Notes: generated by a model not told the origin, from the letters alone. A DNA stretch of 64,000 bases from Talaromyces rugulosus (GCF_013368755.1 NC_049566.1:1426001-1490000), one strand, 5' to 3'. Positions 11,971 through 22,923 are shown, counted from the stretch's first letter. A program made the numbers and translations.

Positions 11971-12556
11971 CTGAGCGACGTGTGAAAATGGAAAAAATTT
12001 GGTTAAAATTAGTGGTTAGATTGACAAAGTGACTGTCATGAAGCTCGATAAAACGCGCCAATGGATTACTTTATAGCTAAAGAGCTTGTCCTACCTGACA
12101 AGAACGCGAGGAACAAAGTATCACCGAAGCCGAACGTAGTATAGATCTAATAATATAGATCTAGTTTCGACAGCTTCGATAGCGCATCATGGCTCAGCCA
12201 TGGTCGGCCTTTACGCTCAAAGTCGAAGATCTCAATCATTCTATTGCAATAATTGATTATATAAGACATGATACCCCACTCACTCAGTTAACAACCAATG
12301 GTGTATATAATTTTCTTCACACCACGGAGTATCTATCAATGGGAACGAGCCATTGCTAAGACAGGAACGGTTTGCATAATGAGAAATTGGCAAATTCTTC
12401 GTCCAAGGGAAGCGGAGGCTCATATTATACATACTTAATCATTTGCGAGAATTCCCCATATACGTAAACGACTTGACTCAAAGCTGTAGCACTTCTTTGA
12501 CTTTCAATACCTATCAATAGTCTGTTATAAATTTAGACCAAAATTTATGATAGATA
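11971..12556. other. Intergenic, no gene seen
   Basis: About 585 bases between two decayed kinase-like genes. It includes a small duplicated word (atagatctaataatatagatctag, about 12141-12164) and AT-rich stretches. No gene was recognised. Confidence 0.5.
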
Positions 12557-14503
12557 TCATGCTTCTTCCGGAAAATCCTGGTAAGGCCATATCTTGTCCA
12601 TCCACTCTCTCTGTTCCTCATTCTCTGCTAACGACATGAAGTTTTTCTTCTGCGTGTAGTTTGTCTTTTGCACAATTTCATAATCATCGGGGTCGACAAT
12701 GCCATCGGCCGGCAGGATGCCCGCGTCTTGAAACTCTTCCATAAGTCGCTCGATGTAATCACGATTTTCTATCTCTTCGTTGTGTAATTTCTTTTCGTTC
12801 TCTGTGAAGGAAATGGGACAGTGCTCTGCAGACTCCAACTCAGGCCAGTGGTCCTGCACATTCATCAATGATGAGCGAAGCCCGAAGACCTCTCCCGACG
12901 ACCAAGCTCCGCCTATTGACTTAATAGGCTGAATGAGAGGTGCCTTCCAGGTATCATTATGGGTTATGGCAGCATAATGTTGAGGGTTTCTCTTAGCAGT
13001 AAGAACCTCATAATATTTATGGCATAGAGCGCTATCATAGAGCTTGTCTGCTCTCAATCTGCCCTCGTCGGATAAAGTCTCGTAGTCATCTGGCTTTTCT
13101 GGCATGACCTAACCGAGTGGAAGCGGGCTAATGTGTTGGACCATTCGAGGGACCCTAGCTTGTAAGATCAGTGTGCCACAATTTCGGTTTGAGAAGTTCC
13201 GAAGAGCCAGGTTCACATTGTGTTAAGTGTGGAACAACCAACAGGTACTTCTCAATGAGGTCGATGTATTCGCTGGGCATCTCGTGGTCGGTATTGCTTC
13301 GGTAATAGTTTATGCGCGGTCGTGCACTTCGCATCGCCCAAATCCTCTCATTGATGCCTATACTTGTCGCATAATCGGATAACTGACGCCCTTACCGTAC
13401 AACAAAGAGTCAGGGTCACGTAATGAAATTGATAAAGACGTGAAACTTACAAGGACCTCGATCCAGTGTCATCTCTGCCCGTCCATCAGACCAGAATACA
13501 GGGTCCACAACTGGGCCGATGCAGAATTTCACGGACTCGTCTTCACCGAATGAGATCTGATATTTGGGATATGGCGTTTGCAAATCCTGTTTGTAGTATA
13601 TGCACCCGTGTCCTGGAAAGGGCATTGCCGCTAATTTTGCCTCCAGTTCTACCAGGTGCTTTATAAATTTGTGCTTAGATGGATTGGGAAGCCGATACCA
13701 GACATCACCAAGCGCAGTGCCCTTTGCTTTTTCCATTATGATATATTCACTTCCAACGGGGTTCGAGGGGTCACAATTCCAAGTGAAAACCCGTGGAACG
13801 GGTATACCTATAATTTCGCGCGCCTCTAAATATTAACTTTGGTAATGTAGCTCGCGAATTTAGAACCTACAAAGTCCATGGTTGCGACTTCGCTGGCAAC
13901 AGTCAGAATATTTGGTCCTGCATTGGGATTTGGGATTTTTGCGATCAATTCAGATCCATCGTCAAATTTAAGAAGAAAGGTTTTATTATATTGCCCCTCT
14001 TGATATTTCATCATGTGAGTGCCTCGGGATATCATTAGACAAACCATGTGTTGAAAGGGATCGGGGTGTAGTACATCTTTTCGCACTAGGGCCATTGGAT
14101 TGGATAGCAACGTCAAGAAGCTTGTGGATATTAAATTTTCGATATCGCTTAATGGCTTCTTGAGTGTCGTTTGATCTGTCGCCGAGTTAGTAAGTAGCCA
14201 CCAACATTTTACTTCTAGACATACAGTCATCGCTTGGTGGTATACCGGTAGAAGTCTTCTTCTTTCGCCTCGACAACTGTAGAATTTCGAATTTTATGAT
14301 AAGTAAAGTTACTGGTATTAGAACAAATTGTGATGAAGCCTCTCACCGGTACCATCCTTCTTCTGCAAGTACAAAGACAACGCGGACACTTCTCGATTGC
14401 TGTCCCTGGAATGATTCATTTGTCTGCTGAATTGACGGTGAAATGGTCCGAAAGACAGTTTTCTTGGGATTGAGGAGGGAATATTCAATAATGGGACTTT
14501 CAT
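12557..14503 (-). pseudogene. AIM9-like phosphotransferase pseudogene
   Basis: Degraded member of the fungal phosphotransferase family related to AIM9. Intron-by-intron comparison with the family gives exons 14347-14503, 14225-14276, 14075-14175, 13871-14022, 13451-13823 and 13390 downwards. The spliced frame carries the family words DFYRYTTKR, YRKFNIHKLL, YQEGQYNKTF, AKIPNPNAGP, SEVATMDF, GIPVPRVF and LWHTDL. Two lesions break it. Codon TGA at 14227-14229 replaces the expected Trp after TTKR. After LWHTDL the frame stops at 13155-13157, and the segment that should carry the catalytic Asn and the metal-binding Asp-Trp is missing apart from an out-of-frame trace. The C-terminal domain resumes in an open frame at 13105-12557 (MPEKPDDYE...). 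The N-terminus is basic and Arg/Ser-rich, as in a mitochondrial presequence. Confidence 0.75.
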
Positions 14504-15013
14504 AGTGCCACTTGTCGAAGATCGTTTGGTGTAAGCTCAACAGTAACGGGATTAAACATTTAACCTAAGGTCCATTATCTCATGCTTCCTAAGAATTTGC
14601 CAAGACCGGCAGAAAGGGATCAGCCAATCAGAGGAAAGTTTGCAGCCCCATTAGCCGCTCAATTTTTATACAGTAGTCTAAGCCCGTAATAATACAAGAT
14701 TCTCAGTGTCGAACTGAATATTACTACCACTTACCAGAATCCCCACTAAGGGTTCCCTTTTTGGGGTGGTGGAATTCAGTCTATCACTCTGACAATATTA
14801 CATCAATTGATAATTTTTCATATAATTTCAATAATTTCACTACCATCCATGCTTCTAAATTAAAAATTCACGTATACTTTCCTATAAAATATAGGCTACT
14901 ATTTATATATTGATATATTTTTTTAAGAAAGATATATTACTTAAGAAATGTAGATTATTTAATTCTTTACGTGTACTGCTAAAAAGGAAGAAACCATTCT
15001 AGGAAGTAGCTGC
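14504..15013. other. AT-rich intergenic region
   Basis: About 510 bases. The part from 14800 to 14960 is extremely AT-rich (tatatattgatatatttttt-type sequence). No gene was recognised. Confidence 0.5.
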
Positions 15014-15561
15014 TTAGATAATTGGTTGGTTAACAAATGGTATGTACTGCTGTGGGCATGTAATGTTGGACGGTAGAACTATGCCTTGAAGGTATGCCTG
15101 AACATGTCCAAAGTAGCAGTTCGACCCCCCCTGGTTGATGACTGTATGCTGTATTTAAGAGAAACATTCCACGAGTAAGCTTAGACTCTTGTTTGAGGTG
15201 GTTGTGTAATTGAGATTTGATAATAACTTACACCAATGGCATCTTGCAATAGGATTATTGATCCGGCAAACCGAGAAGACATCTTGCGCGCCCTGCGAAG
15301 AGGTAAAGACAATTAGCAACATAACTATTAGGTGGCGAGGTAATTTGGCCGAAACGTACGATTCTAAGGGCGTTATAGGGTCGATAGTATTACTCGCAAA
15401 CAGGATCGGGAAGGACGTAGGCTTGTCTAGTCCACGTATTGGGCCTGCATAAAAAATAAACTGGTTAGATTTAGCTTCCAATGCAGATAGTTATTGAGTT
15501 TCCCGAAGATGAAATTTAGAGAAGCGAGAGAGAGAGGGAGAGAGAGGGGGAGAGAGGGAGG

Positions 15562-15597
<36 letters not shown>

Positions 15598-17073
15598 CAA
15601 AAAGAGGGTTGCCTACCTTGAATCACCATGCTATCAGGCAATTGGGGTCGGAATGATCTACACAAGATAGTTTCCAGGTAGATTGGGTAGATATCACCAA
15701 TGTACTTGCTCTTGGAGATCGTGTACTCGACGTAGCTCTTGAATTCTTCAATGGTAGTAAGCCTGTTTCTCCGATACGAATCGGCGCATTGGATGGCGAG
15801 ACGGGCGTCGGATGTAGAATTTAACCCATAAAACATTCCCGAAAGAGCAGACACGTCCCCAAGCTCGAACTGGTGTAGGATATTGGCCATTGCTGGGAAT
15901 TCAGCCAGTGGGGCGGAGATGGTGTTGAGGAAAAGAGCCTTCAGGTCTGAATAGGTGACCAGTGTCGGCAGGTCTTGACTTTGGACTCCGTTCACGGGAA
16001 CTGGATGGGTTTGAAGCTGATGAATGATGCTGTCCATTCTGGCGGTGATTTTAGCTGGAGTGGGTCCCCAGAATGAACATTTTTCAGGACCTGCAGAATG
16101 GCAGAAGGCCGAGAATTTCTCCATGGCCTCGTCCATTTGATCGACGTTGTCCCTCCAGTCATTGTTATAATATTGCTCTGCATTCAAAACGCCATCGAGT
16201 ATCATTCTCCCAACTCGGTTGGGAAACATGGAAGCGAAAGTGCTGCCGATGACAGTGCCGTAACTGATGCCATAACACCACAATTTGGCGTCTGATGGTG
16301 ACTGACCGGCTACCTTGGCCTCGGATTCTATAAATGTGAGCAAATCATGGGCCACCGCCGGTGTAGTCACATAATATCCATTAGGTGACTCGTTCTCGAC
16401 AGCATGGTTGCACCACTCTCCGTAGATAGAGCTTGAATAGTACTGGTCCTCAAGCGATGTTGATGAGATGTTGGTGACTCCTGTACTGTGTAGTCGACTG
16501 AAGGCCAATCTTGCTTCTATGTTCCCCGAGAAGCAGTCGAGTCTCAAACCGCTGTTGTTCACACCGCGAGGGTCAAAGGAGACGATGTTGTACTGCTCTC
16601 CGAAGATTTGCCCTGTTAGGGTCCGGTATGTGAGGAGGAGGTCGACTCCAGAACCACCTGGACCGCCTAAAGAAGTGTCAGTCCAGTCACAAGTATTTAG
16701 GGTGACGTTGTACGAAGGATACTATCGAGATCTTACCGGGGATGAGTACAAGGCTTGGGGACTCGGCGGTGGCATTCTTGCCAGCTAGTTTTATGAAGGC
16801 AATTGACGTCGTGCCAAGACTTCTTTTTGAATAATCCAAAGGAACTTCCAGTTTAGAGCATGTGAAGTTATCGAAACATGGTGTCCAAGCGAGGTTGGCT
16901 GATGGATCAATCTAGATGGCTAGTTAGAAAGCTTGAAAGCTTCAGAGGATGTGGTTTGGCAAAGTCTTAAGACTCACATTGTCAAATCCATAAACCATGC
17001 CCGGATCATGCGAACTAGAGGCTGTACATCCCAAGCTCATGAAAAGAATGAGAGTATTGACAAGGTGATTCAT
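15014..17073 (-). CDS. Secreted S33 peptidase with TAP-like C-terminus
   Basis: Alpha/beta-hydrolase of the tripeptidyl/prolyl aminopeptidase type (peptidase S33, TAP-like C-terminal domain), probably releasing N-terminal peptides outside the cell. Six exons on the complement: 15014-15148, 15232-15292, 15360-15444, 15617-16666, 16737-16911 and 16978-17073, 533 residues. The N-terminus is hydrophobic (MNHLVNTLILFMSLGCTAS). The oxyanion region GGPGGSG and the complete triad are visible: Ser225 in GISYGT, Asp462 in SNTIDP and His490 at the start of the last exon (IGHTVINQGG). Several N-glycosylation sequons occur. Intron 15445-15616 is 172 nt and holds a GA/GT microsatellite; the unspliced frame ends in a false His-Thr/Ser-Leu tail. 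Confidence 0.92.
15520..15596. repeat. GA-rich tract plus (GT)16 microsatellite in an intron
   Basis: An imperfect GA/GGA tract (15520-15563) runs into about sixteen GT units (15564-15596). On the coding strand of the S33 gene this is a CA repeat followed by a pyrimidine tract inside the fourth intron. Confidence 0.9.
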
Positions 17074-17175
17074 TGTTATCCCTAGAAGGCTTCTCATTGA
17101 GCTTTTTGTTATGTTGCTTGCATGGAAGTGGCGATATTGATCATTGTAGCCGACACAATTGCGATATTAGGGGGC

Positions 17176-17183
17176 TATTTATA
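17176..17183 (-). promoter_or_regulatory. TATA box of the S33 peptidase gene
   Basis: TATAAATA on the minus strand about 103 bases upstream of the peptidase start codon. The motif is seen; use as a promoter element is inferred from spacing. Confidence 0.55.
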
Positions 17184-17283
17184 CCAGACTTGTCAACCAA
17201 GTTGGTCGGTTTCAATTGCTCAGTTCTTTAGGCAGTCGTACTCCTATCAACTCACAATAATACCTCTCTTAGTGCCTACATAC

Positions 17284-17361
17284 TTGTACGAACTAGCCAA
17301 TCAAAATGCATATCGACACGCACTAGTCTATATTAGGATTCATCCTGATTGGTATCTTTCA
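17284..17361 (+). repeat. Direct repeat copy A (promoter-proximal)
   Basis: About 78 bases beginning ttgtacgaactagccaatca and ending near cctgattggt. They recur in diverged form at 17707-17785. The copy lies upstream of the S33 peptidase. Confidence 0.75.
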
Positions 17362-17706
17362 GCTGTATTATTATTTTGTATGGCAGAATAATTATATGGC
17401 CGGTGTCACTTACTGCTTATGCTCCAAAAAGGGGTTGTCAAAACCTCGTAAGTTCTTTAGCTCTTCTAAAGCTACACTTGATCTAAGTCTGACATATGTT
17501 ACAGCATCGCAAGCAATCTTAATTCTACTACGTACTAGTATTTATTTTAATACCAAACCTTAATATAGAACTAAAGTTACTATAAAGGCTTACACTAAAC
17601 TATATCAGGCGGTAAAGGGGGTCTGTTTGTATTTTGAAGCGGTCTAAATATTAATAGTGTGGCTGAGCTATCCAGTTTTTCCCGGAAATGAGTTGTTGGC
17701 CCCCAT

Positions 17707-17785
17707 TTGTACGAACTAGCCAATCAGAATTTAGCATGATACTCACTAGCTAGTCTCTATTAGGATTTATAACGATTGGTTTATC
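17707..17785 (+). repeat. Direct repeat copy B
   Basis: Second copy of the 17284-17361 sequence, 423 bases downstream. Both share the core gtacgaactagccaatca and the blocks ctagtct and attaggatt plus gattggt. It lies upstream of the Zn2Cys6 regulator. Confidence 0.75.
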
Positions 17786-18026
17786 TCTCCAGGCTTCTTA
17801 GTTTGTACTTCGTACCATCCATCTTTTCTCATTCAAGTGCCCATCGCAAAGGACATGTGAGATGACTTCATGCTGGCATACGAACAGACGAACAGACGAT
17901 CCTGTTGAAATCATATTATTTGCTTTTCGAAGCTAATGCCGCTTGTAACTGGCGGCTTATGGGTCGTATTGGTCCGCTGCTTGAAACGGCGAGTACTGCA
18001 TATTTTGACCAGCTAACATCGACGTG

Positions 18027-19840
18027 ATGGAAGAGATCAAGAACGAGAACACCAAGACGGCCAATCAATCTTGGAGAAGAAAGCCTCGCAAGTTCGCTCC
18101 AAAGTCAAGACTAGGCTGTAAGACTTGCAAGTCAGTCTTGACTCCGTTCTTCCAATTGTGTTCAAAGACTCGAAACTGACACTTAACCTTGGTGGACTTC
18201 TCAGGATACGACGAATAAAATGCGATCTATCTCGGCCTTTATGCTTGAAATGCCGCTCCACAGGTCGCACCTGTGACGGCTATAGTGAAATGCCCTTCGC
18301 TTTCAAGACCGAGAAGACAAAGATTGAATCAAGTCGTTATCACAACGACAAGGCCGACAGAGTAGAGAGTCGCGACAGTTACCACCCTTGCACCACGATC
18401 AGTGCGTATCGGTCAAAACAATGGCACGCGGAATACCATGGCCTCATTTTGCAGAATCCCGGACCCTTTATGATCTTACCAGTGACTGGGTCAGCCCAGG
18501 CAGAGGCAATGTGTTTTTTCGAGTATATTTCGATCAAGCATCTGAATGAGTACCACCCCTGGGATTCATGGCGGGAGACTCTCATGTTCTTCTCCCAAAC
18601 AGTGTCATCAGTGCGGCATGCCGCCATTGCTCTGGCCTTGATGCACCGAAACTACCTGAATCGCGATTCTAGTGATCGTGTGCTTCAACCTCATTCCTTG
18701 AAAGACCGCCAACCGTGTAATGCTCCCTTACTTCACTATAATCGGGCCATTCAACTTCTTCTGACGCAGGAAAGTGGTGACAGCACCGAAATAACTGCTA
18801 TCACCCTTTTGGTCTGCTATCTCTTCATCTGCTTTGATCATCTGGCGGGCAACGATGTACAAGCAGTGAAACACCTGCGCGGAGGTGTGGAGCTCTCACG
18901 CAACATTGACAAGGCTATACTGAACAACAGCAGTACTTATGAGGATGCCAAACCTTTAGGGGTTCGCACGCTTATCTGCCAGGTCACAAAACAAATCCGC
19001 CGTCTCGACATGCAGTCCGTAACGTTTCTGGTCGATTGGAATCCAGCTGACATCCAAGAGGGATTTATGTCCCAGCTTCCACCCTTCGACAGCCCCTTTC
19101 GATCTCTTGACCAAGCCGCCGACCACCTTCAGATCCTTGTCGCTCGGGTAATGAGACTGTGCAACACGGAGCAGCAACTATCCCCGATGGGTGAGATGCT
19201 GCCGTTACCTTGTTCACTTAAGGATATTGTTCTTGGGCAGTTGGAGACGTGGTCGACTCTCTTCGAAAACATACTGCAACAAGGCAACTCCTACGAGGCA
19301 GATTCTGAAACTTACCCGCTCGTGTCACTGCTGCGTTTACAATATACTATCGCATGGATTCTCCTCAATAGTTGCGGACCTGGCAGGGAAATGGACTATG
19401 ATGACTTCCTGCCCGAGTTCCAGCAATGCGTGGCCCTAGCAGGCGACGTAGCGGCGGCACATGAGCGGTATTCGGGGTCTTTAAAGCCGACTTTTACGCC
19501 GGAGGTCGGAATTATCCCCGTGCTTTACATAATAGGGGTTAAATGCCGACATCCAATTGTCCGACGCGAGGTCCTAAGTATCTTGCGACGACAACAGATA
19601 CGGGAGGCGGTTTGGGATAGCATCTCTGCTGCCAGGGTGGTTGAGCGGGTAATCGAGATTGAAGAGGGCGGGTCTGGAGAAGGACATATGCCACAAACTA
19701 TGGAACAAATTGCCGTGTGGCAGAGGATCAAGGCTTTATCTTGGATACATGTCATCAGTGGACAGTCTGCGGCCAGGTTGGATATTACGTATACGTTCTG
19801 CGCGCGTGAGGGAATTCATACCGAGTCTCTCATCATGTAA
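18027..19840 (+). CDS. Zn2Cys6 transcription factor
   Basis: Fungal-specific binuclear zinc cluster regulator, nuclear. Exons 18027-18130 and 18205-19840 give 579 residues. The six cysteines are C31, C34, C41, C48, C51 and C58 (CKTCKIRRIKCD...CLKC...C). The cluster is completed only by removing intron 18131-18204 (GTCAGT...TCAG), which falls inside it, a common intron position in this family. The rest resembles the fungal transcription-factor tail domain (DUF3468-like), with HEYHG/FF-type helical segments. The target is unknown. It is divergent from the secreted S33 peptidase and shares a repeated promoter element with it, so it may regulate that neighbour; this is inference. Confidence 0.88.
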
Positions 19841-20218
19841 CATACAGCAATTCTCATCATGAAAGAGTCAATGGCCGAGTTGACTCATTTGGCACACCCT
19901 AAAACATGTATGGGTCGATATCTTAAACTCGGGGGCGTCGTATTGACAACCATTAGTTACACTACGTTCCTCGGCGAATGACATTTAATTGGCCGACTTC
20001 ATTTTTGCTAAATTTAGAATTCAATTAAACTATTTGAAAGATTATATAACTCAATCATAGCAGAAAGCGCTTTGTAGGAAAACCGCGACGTCAATACCGG
20101 GCTTTTCTAATATTTAGAAATTTCAATATTGATACTGTCCCCTTTCTAGAATAAAAGGGAATTTATTGAATTTACTATATAATAATATCCAAAGATTAGT
20201 TTTCGCAATTACTTTGAA
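19841..20218. other. Intergenic, convergent 3' ends
   Basis: About 380 AT-rich bases between the zinc-cluster gene and the SDR gene. Nothing else was recognised. Confidence 0.5.
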
Positions 20219-21118
20219 TCAAACTTGAAAATATTCTCCATCTTGAAGATCAGCAAGAAGTCCACGTTGCTGAGGATTCCAGTCTAGCTCTTGTCGAGTC
20301 TTTTGATTGGAGATAGGATTGTCAGCGCCCACGACAAGACTAAATGGACCAAAGTGTTCTTGGGTCTCTCGTATAGACTTTGACTGCACGGGGACGCCAA
20401 GTTTGTTCCCAATGGTTTGGGCGATATCCTTCATCTTGACTTCCTCTGCAACGACATGGAATGTTGAGCCAGCGGTTGCCTTTTCCAGAGCCAGTCGATA
20501 AGCAACAGCCGTGTCTAAACAGTGGACCGCTGGCCAGCAGTTGAGCCCATCACCGACATAGATGGAGACGCCTTTCTCACGAGCAGTAGCAACGAGAGTG
20601 GAAATGAACATGTGGTTATCACCGTCACCATGGTTGACTGGGGCAAGCCGCATGATTACTGTACGGATACCCCTAGAAGCGAGACCTTTAGTTAACTCCT
20701 CGGACAGCCCTCGAGCGGCGAAAGTGGGCGACGAAGAGTCAAATAAGTCATCTTCAGTCCCGAGGCGACCATGAGGGAGCAACATAGTCCCAGATGTGAT
20801 TATCAGAGGACGGCTCGACCCGGCAAGAACGTCACCCATGGCTTGAATGGCCTCCCGGTCCGTCTGACAGGTTCGCTCGTAGTTGGCAAAATCATGGATA
20901 AATGCTAGGTGAATAACACCATCTGATGCAGATGCCCCCTCCCTGAGGATGTTCAAGTCGGTGAGGGAGCCTCTCTTTACATCGGCTCCAACAGCAACCA
21001 GTTCCTCTGCTGCCCTGTCGGAGCGAGCGAGGCCTACGACGGTGTGTCCTGCGCCGAGAAGTTCCTTGGTGACGGCTTTTCCGATAAAGCCTGAAGCACC
21101 GGTGATGAATACACGCAT
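20219..21118 (-). CDS. Extended short-chain dehydrogenase/NAD-dependent epimerase
   Basis: Single-exon gene of 299 residues. The N-terminal Rossmann dinucleotide motif GASGFIG (residues 7-13) is followed by the usual VVGLARS region, where the Arg/Ser after beta-2 suggests NADP(H). The family continues with DGVIHLAF and a serine-rich ITSGT stretch. The classical YxxxK is not obvious and is replaced by a divergent segment near LSEELTKGLA. This matches the atypical SDRs annotated as NAD-dependent epimerase/dehydratase in fungi. The substrate is unknown. There are no introns. Start codon at 21118. Confidence 0.85.
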   Translation of the reverse strand: MRVFITGASGFIGKAVTKELLGAGHTVVGLARSDRAAEELVAVGADVKRGSLTDLNILREGASASDGVIHLAFIHDFANYERTCQTDREAIQAMGDVLAGSSRPLIITSGTMLLPHGRLGTEDDLFDSSSPTFAARGLSEELTKGLASRGIRTVIMRLAPVNHGDGDNHMFISTLVATAREKGVSIYVGDGLNCWPAVHCLDTAVAYRLALEKATAGSTFHVVAEEVKMKDIAQTIGNKLGVPVQSKSIRETQEHFGPFSLVVGADNPISNQKTRQELDWNPQQRGLLADLQDGEYFQV

Positions 21119-21789
21119 GATCGTTGACTCGTGCGCTAGTTGAAGCGGTTTTTATGTAAAGAAGATAAATTTTTTCAATTAGGGGACATAGAGGAATAAT
21201 CCAGAGTCGTCATGACTTTTCTAAGCCGGAACGCACGTCTTTCTTATATTTCTCCCATTTCGGCGGACTAGAAATTGATTCATACAGCATTGAAAGAAAT
21301 ATTATATGCCCGGTTATAGAAATGGGAGCAGTAGCCTGTAGGACTTCGCCTCCATACCCACCAATAAGATCACTAGCAACGCGACAGAGGGGATAGCGTG
21401 TAGATCTAGGTCGTTTAGCTTGCATGACAGCGAGAAGCTCAGCACTTGAGGACGGATCTCCGGCAACTCTGTTACATAGTATTGAGCGTCCTATATGTGA
21501 GGAAATGTTAGGCATTTCTATACGTTTAATCCTTTAACTTAAAAAATGCTAAACATGCAATTCCGGCACTTCCGCATTCGGGCAGCGTGCTGAGACATCC
21601 GATCCTAACTTTACTTTAAAAACTGCCTGCAGTTTTGTCAGCTTCTGGCCGAAAGGATCGGCGTTATGTTACTAATAGAACGATTTGAATCCTGTTCTTT
21701 GCCGCGATAAACTGTATGACGGAAGAACAGCAACCTACCTTGCTACCATTTTGAAGAAACCTAGTTTCATAAAATTAATTCAGTACAAA
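21119..21789. other. Intergenic with a gene remnant
   Basis: About 670 bases between the SDR and GST genes. It contains the coding-like fragment listed at 21210-21515 and otherwise AT-rich sequence. Confidence 0.5.
21210..21515 (-). pseudogene. Gene fragment, copy 1 (unknown family)
   Basis: A 101-codon minus-strand frame that reads as genuine protein: RYPLCRVASDLIGGYGGEV, then a hydrophobic probable membrane segment (TGHIIFLSMLYESI), then a charged end (KWEKYKKDVRSGLEKS). A second diverged fragment of the same family lies at 23022-23105, in the same orientation. No convincing start or upstream exons are seen, so this is probably the 3' remnant of a lost gene. I cannot name the family. Confidence 0.45.
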
Positions 21790-22730
21790 ATGTCAGCTAT
21801 CAAGTGCACTCTCTACCACAACCCCTACTCGGTTTGTTCCATTATGGTGCGGTATACTTTGGCACTGAGGAACCCCGCAAAAGACAATGTCCCCGCTCTG
21901 GAGGTTGAAGAAAAGTCCGTCGATATATTCAACCAAGAACAGCTGTCAGAGAATTTTCTTAAAACCAACCCATATGGTCAGGTAAGGAAATCTACCTGGC
22001 AGACTACATAGCACCCCTTTGTCTAATCTTGTCACGTTTTTCTTTTAGGTGCCCGTTCTATTGTCGAGTCTTCAAAGCCCCATCTGTGACAGCCTCGACA
22101 TTACGCACTTCATAGCAAATTACTCCAAGAGCCTGATTCCGGAAAACCACAAGGCAGAAATTATAGAATTGCTTGCTGAACTCCATAATTTGAATTACTT
22201 TTCGCTGTCCTTCCCCGGACGCCAGCAAATGGCGGTTACCCTCTCAGCCCCTATTGAGAAAAGACTCCAAGACCCTAATATCACAAACGGATATCGGAAG
22301 GCTTTGGAATTTAAGCTAGGAGTGTAAGTAAACTCCCTTCTTACTGGCGGTTTTCCTTTCCTTTATTTTCTTAAAAAAAAGAAACTCACTCGCTTTTTGG
22401 CACCCTTACAGTGTTAAAAGGAACAAAGTGGACGGCCTCCGACCAGAAGTGACATCTACAATGGAGCATCGTACCCGTGATCTAATGCAAAAGATCGAGC
22501 CATTGCTCGGTGAGGCTCAAGATTTCGCAAAGGAGCGCTGGCTTTTCAATTTGCAGCACCCAACAGCGCTAGATGCGCATTTGGTGGTCTTTATTCGGCG
22601 GATGTGTGATGTAGGCAGGGACGCATTGATCCCAGAGACTCTGAGGAGTTATGCGGAGAGGGCAACACTGACACCTGAATGGGCTAAAGTGATGGAAGGT
22701 AGAAGAAGTACGATGGTACCAAAGAACTAG
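21790..22730 (+). CDS. Glutathione S-transferase-like protein
   Basis: Cytosolic GST-fold protein. Exons 21790-21981, 22049-22323 and 22412-22730 give 261 residues. The N-terminal thioredoxin-like half shows CTLYHNPYSVCSIMVRYTL and the cis-Pro region NPYGQVPVL (residue Q64 is followed by VPVL after splicing); the glutathione-binding SICDSLDI-like segment follows. The C-terminal half is helical, with ALDAHLVVFIRR. The start at 21790 follows a good context (caaaATGTC); an earlier in-frame ATG at 21685 would add an unrelated leader. Substrate unknown; detoxification or secondary-metabolite tailoring are the usual roles. It is flanked by two fragments of one unrelated family. Confidence 0.82.
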
Positions 22731-22888
22731 ATGTAACAGTATTTTCTCGGCCCTGACCCAGAACATCATGATACAACCCAATCAGCTTTGGATGCATGCC
22801 AAAAATTCTTCTAGTATATGATGAAATGGTCAAGTATCCTAGCCACAGAGCAATAAACACTCCTGATGCAGTTCAGGGAGATGTTTGA

Positions 22889-22923
22889 TAACCCTAACCC
22901 TAAATCTAACCCTAAATCTAACT
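22889..22923. repeat. Interstitial telomere-like repeat (CCCTAA)n
   Basis: Five hexamers in a row, three exact CCCTAA units and two degenerate ATCTAA units, i.e. TTAGGG on the other strand, the telomere unit of many filamentous ascomycetes. It is short and internal, flanked by ordinary unique sequence. Confidence 0.8.

Larger units (their letters stand above)
17074..18026. other. Divergent promoter region
   Basis: About 950 bases separating the peptidase and the Zn2Cys6 regulator, which are transcribed away from each other. It holds the TATA box and the two direct-repeat copies listed separately. An 89-codon open frame at 17122-17391 overlaps the promoter and is not convincing as a gene. Confidence 0.6.

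Noticed and set aside
10984..14503. UGA read as Trp across the genome
   Set aside because: Several intact genes here end in TGA (SF3a60, alpha-galactosidase, GFA protein) and all use TGG for conserved Trp.
15148..15232. Suspected frameshift before the catalytic His of the S33 peptidase
   Set aside because: A recount of the donor (GGT followed by GTAAGT) shows phase 0 and gives IGHTV exactly. The gene is intact.
15516..15616. His-Thr/Ser-Leu tail of the S33 peptidase frame
   Set aside because: It is a read of the intron microsatellite. A good donor (GTAGGC) and acceptor (TATGCAG) remove it and restore the catalytic domain.
17122..17391. 89-codon hydrophobic frame upstream of the peptidase
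   Set aside because: It overlaps the TATA box and a repeated element, and has no family signal.
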